A stretch of 64,000 bases of DNA from Rubrivivax sp. (GTDB taxonomy: Bacteria > Pseudomonadota > Gammaproteobacteria > Burkholderiales > Burkholderiaceae_C), in the NCBI GenBank assembly GCA_004210455.1, contig SEFA01000005.1, positions 1-64,000 of the forward strand, given 5' to 3'. The notes beneath the pieces were generated by a model, which searched no databases, was not told where the DNA came from, and saw only the letters and a list, made by a program, of their open reading frames with translations. Made by a program: the position numbers and the translations under genes. Below, piece after piece: positions 63,650 to 64,000 of the stretch; within the stretch, counting starts at the first letter, position 1, and each line of letters opens with the position of its first letter.

Positions 63650-64000
63650 ACCTCGCTCGTCTGGACGTTCGACCTGCAGTGGCGGTGCTTCGCCGTCAGC
63701 GAGCTGTTCGATTGGTGCTTCGCAGGAGCCTGGCTTGACGAGGACAAAGCGCGGGTCTGATGTCGCTTGGGTCGTTCCCGCCGGCAGCAGCAGGATCCAG
63801 CCCCGATGGTTGCTCCGGTAGCTGGCCAGGGCATAGGGCGCGGTCGTGTCTTCGGGTCGGCGGCAATCCAGCGACGCAGCCGGCACCTTGAACTCTGCCG
63901 CGGGGCGCACCGCCCAAAGCGTCGCAAGACGCCAACCCTGGCTTTCGAGGTGAGTCGGCACCCCTGGCGTCGTACATCCCCACAGGAAGAGCGCCAGCGT
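63638..64000 (-). CDS. putative lipoprotein, 5' end outside window
   Basis: The visible 120 codons begin TLALFLWGCTTPGVPTHLES, where LWGC may be a lipobox, and continue FKVPAASLDCRRPEDTTAPY and SYRSNHRGWILLLPAGTTQA. No family recognised. A GTG at 63961 could start it, but the open frame with the hydrophobic stretch and Cys reaches the window edge. Confidence 0.5.
   Translation of the reverse strand, partial: TLALFLWGCTTPGVPTHLESQGWRLATLWAVRPAAEFKVPAASLDCRRPEDTTAPYALASYRSNHRGWILLLPAGTTQATSDPRFVLVKPGSCEAPIEQLADGEAPPLQVERPDERGSTR

Overview
The window reads as a chromosomal or megaplasmid segment of a GC-rich betaproteobacterium of the order Burkholderiales. The porin, the cus/cop, ars, pbr and czc gene sets and the DUF4148 protein are all of types typical of that order; a Roseateles/Mitsuaria- or Cupriavidus-like host is a guess. 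It falls into two parts. Positions 1-7133 look like ordinary core genome: an ArsR-type regulator, a membrane diguanylate cyclase, a pirin, ethanolamine ammonia-lyase EutBC and an EF-hand/DUF4198 pair. From about 7130 onwards almost everything is heavy-metal resistance. The junction is a Tn3-family transposase (7182-10142) that cuts the 5' end off the DUF4198 gene.

The metal island, in order. (1) Copper/silver block, 10520-31028: a CusF-like protein and cusCBA RND efflux, a DUF305 protein, a three-repeat DUF4148 protein, a Cu(I) P-type ATPase with CopZ and a 19-cysteine copper-storage protein, then an oxidase operon (two unknown periplasmic proteins, outer-membrane factor, multicopper oxidase, cupredoxin, DUF411, CusF-like, unknown), another CusF-like gene and the divergent copRS regulators. 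(2) Arsenic block, 31483-34976: arsR, two arsC genes, acr3, arsH and the tail of a lost MFS gene. (3) Lead/cadmium/zinc block, 35010-40184: a cytochrome c-FTR1 permease, a PIB ATPase and a divergent MerR regulator. (4) An envelope operon, 40496-45993: a Sel1-like protein, a GtrB-like glycosyltransferase, ArnT, a complete MotA without MotB, and DgkA, followed by a decayed second copy of its own Sel1/gtrB junction. It is divergent to a porin. (5) Cobalt/zinc/cadmium block, 47765-62499: czcE, czcI, czcCBA, czcD, a small membrane protein, czcP, czcRS, a second czcE and an orphan flgB. (6) An MgtC-family protein, a His-rich zinc-ribbon protein and a cut-off putative lipoprotein.

Together the genes cover sensing (CopRS, CzcRS, ArsR, PbrR), cytoplasmic chaperoning and storage (CopZ, Csp), inner-membrane export (four transporter classes), periplasmic binding and oxidation (CusF-like, CzcE, cupredoxin, multicopper oxidase) and trans-envelope efflux (CusCBA, CzcCBA). 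Most genes within operons are joined by 4-bp ATGA or GTGA overlaps. The least expected parts are the motA-containing envelope operon, the orphan flgB behind a czcE terminator, the family of CusF-like proteins with Met in place of the usual Trp, and two metal promoters that predict leaderless mRNAs. I found no rRNA, tRNA or CRISPR array.
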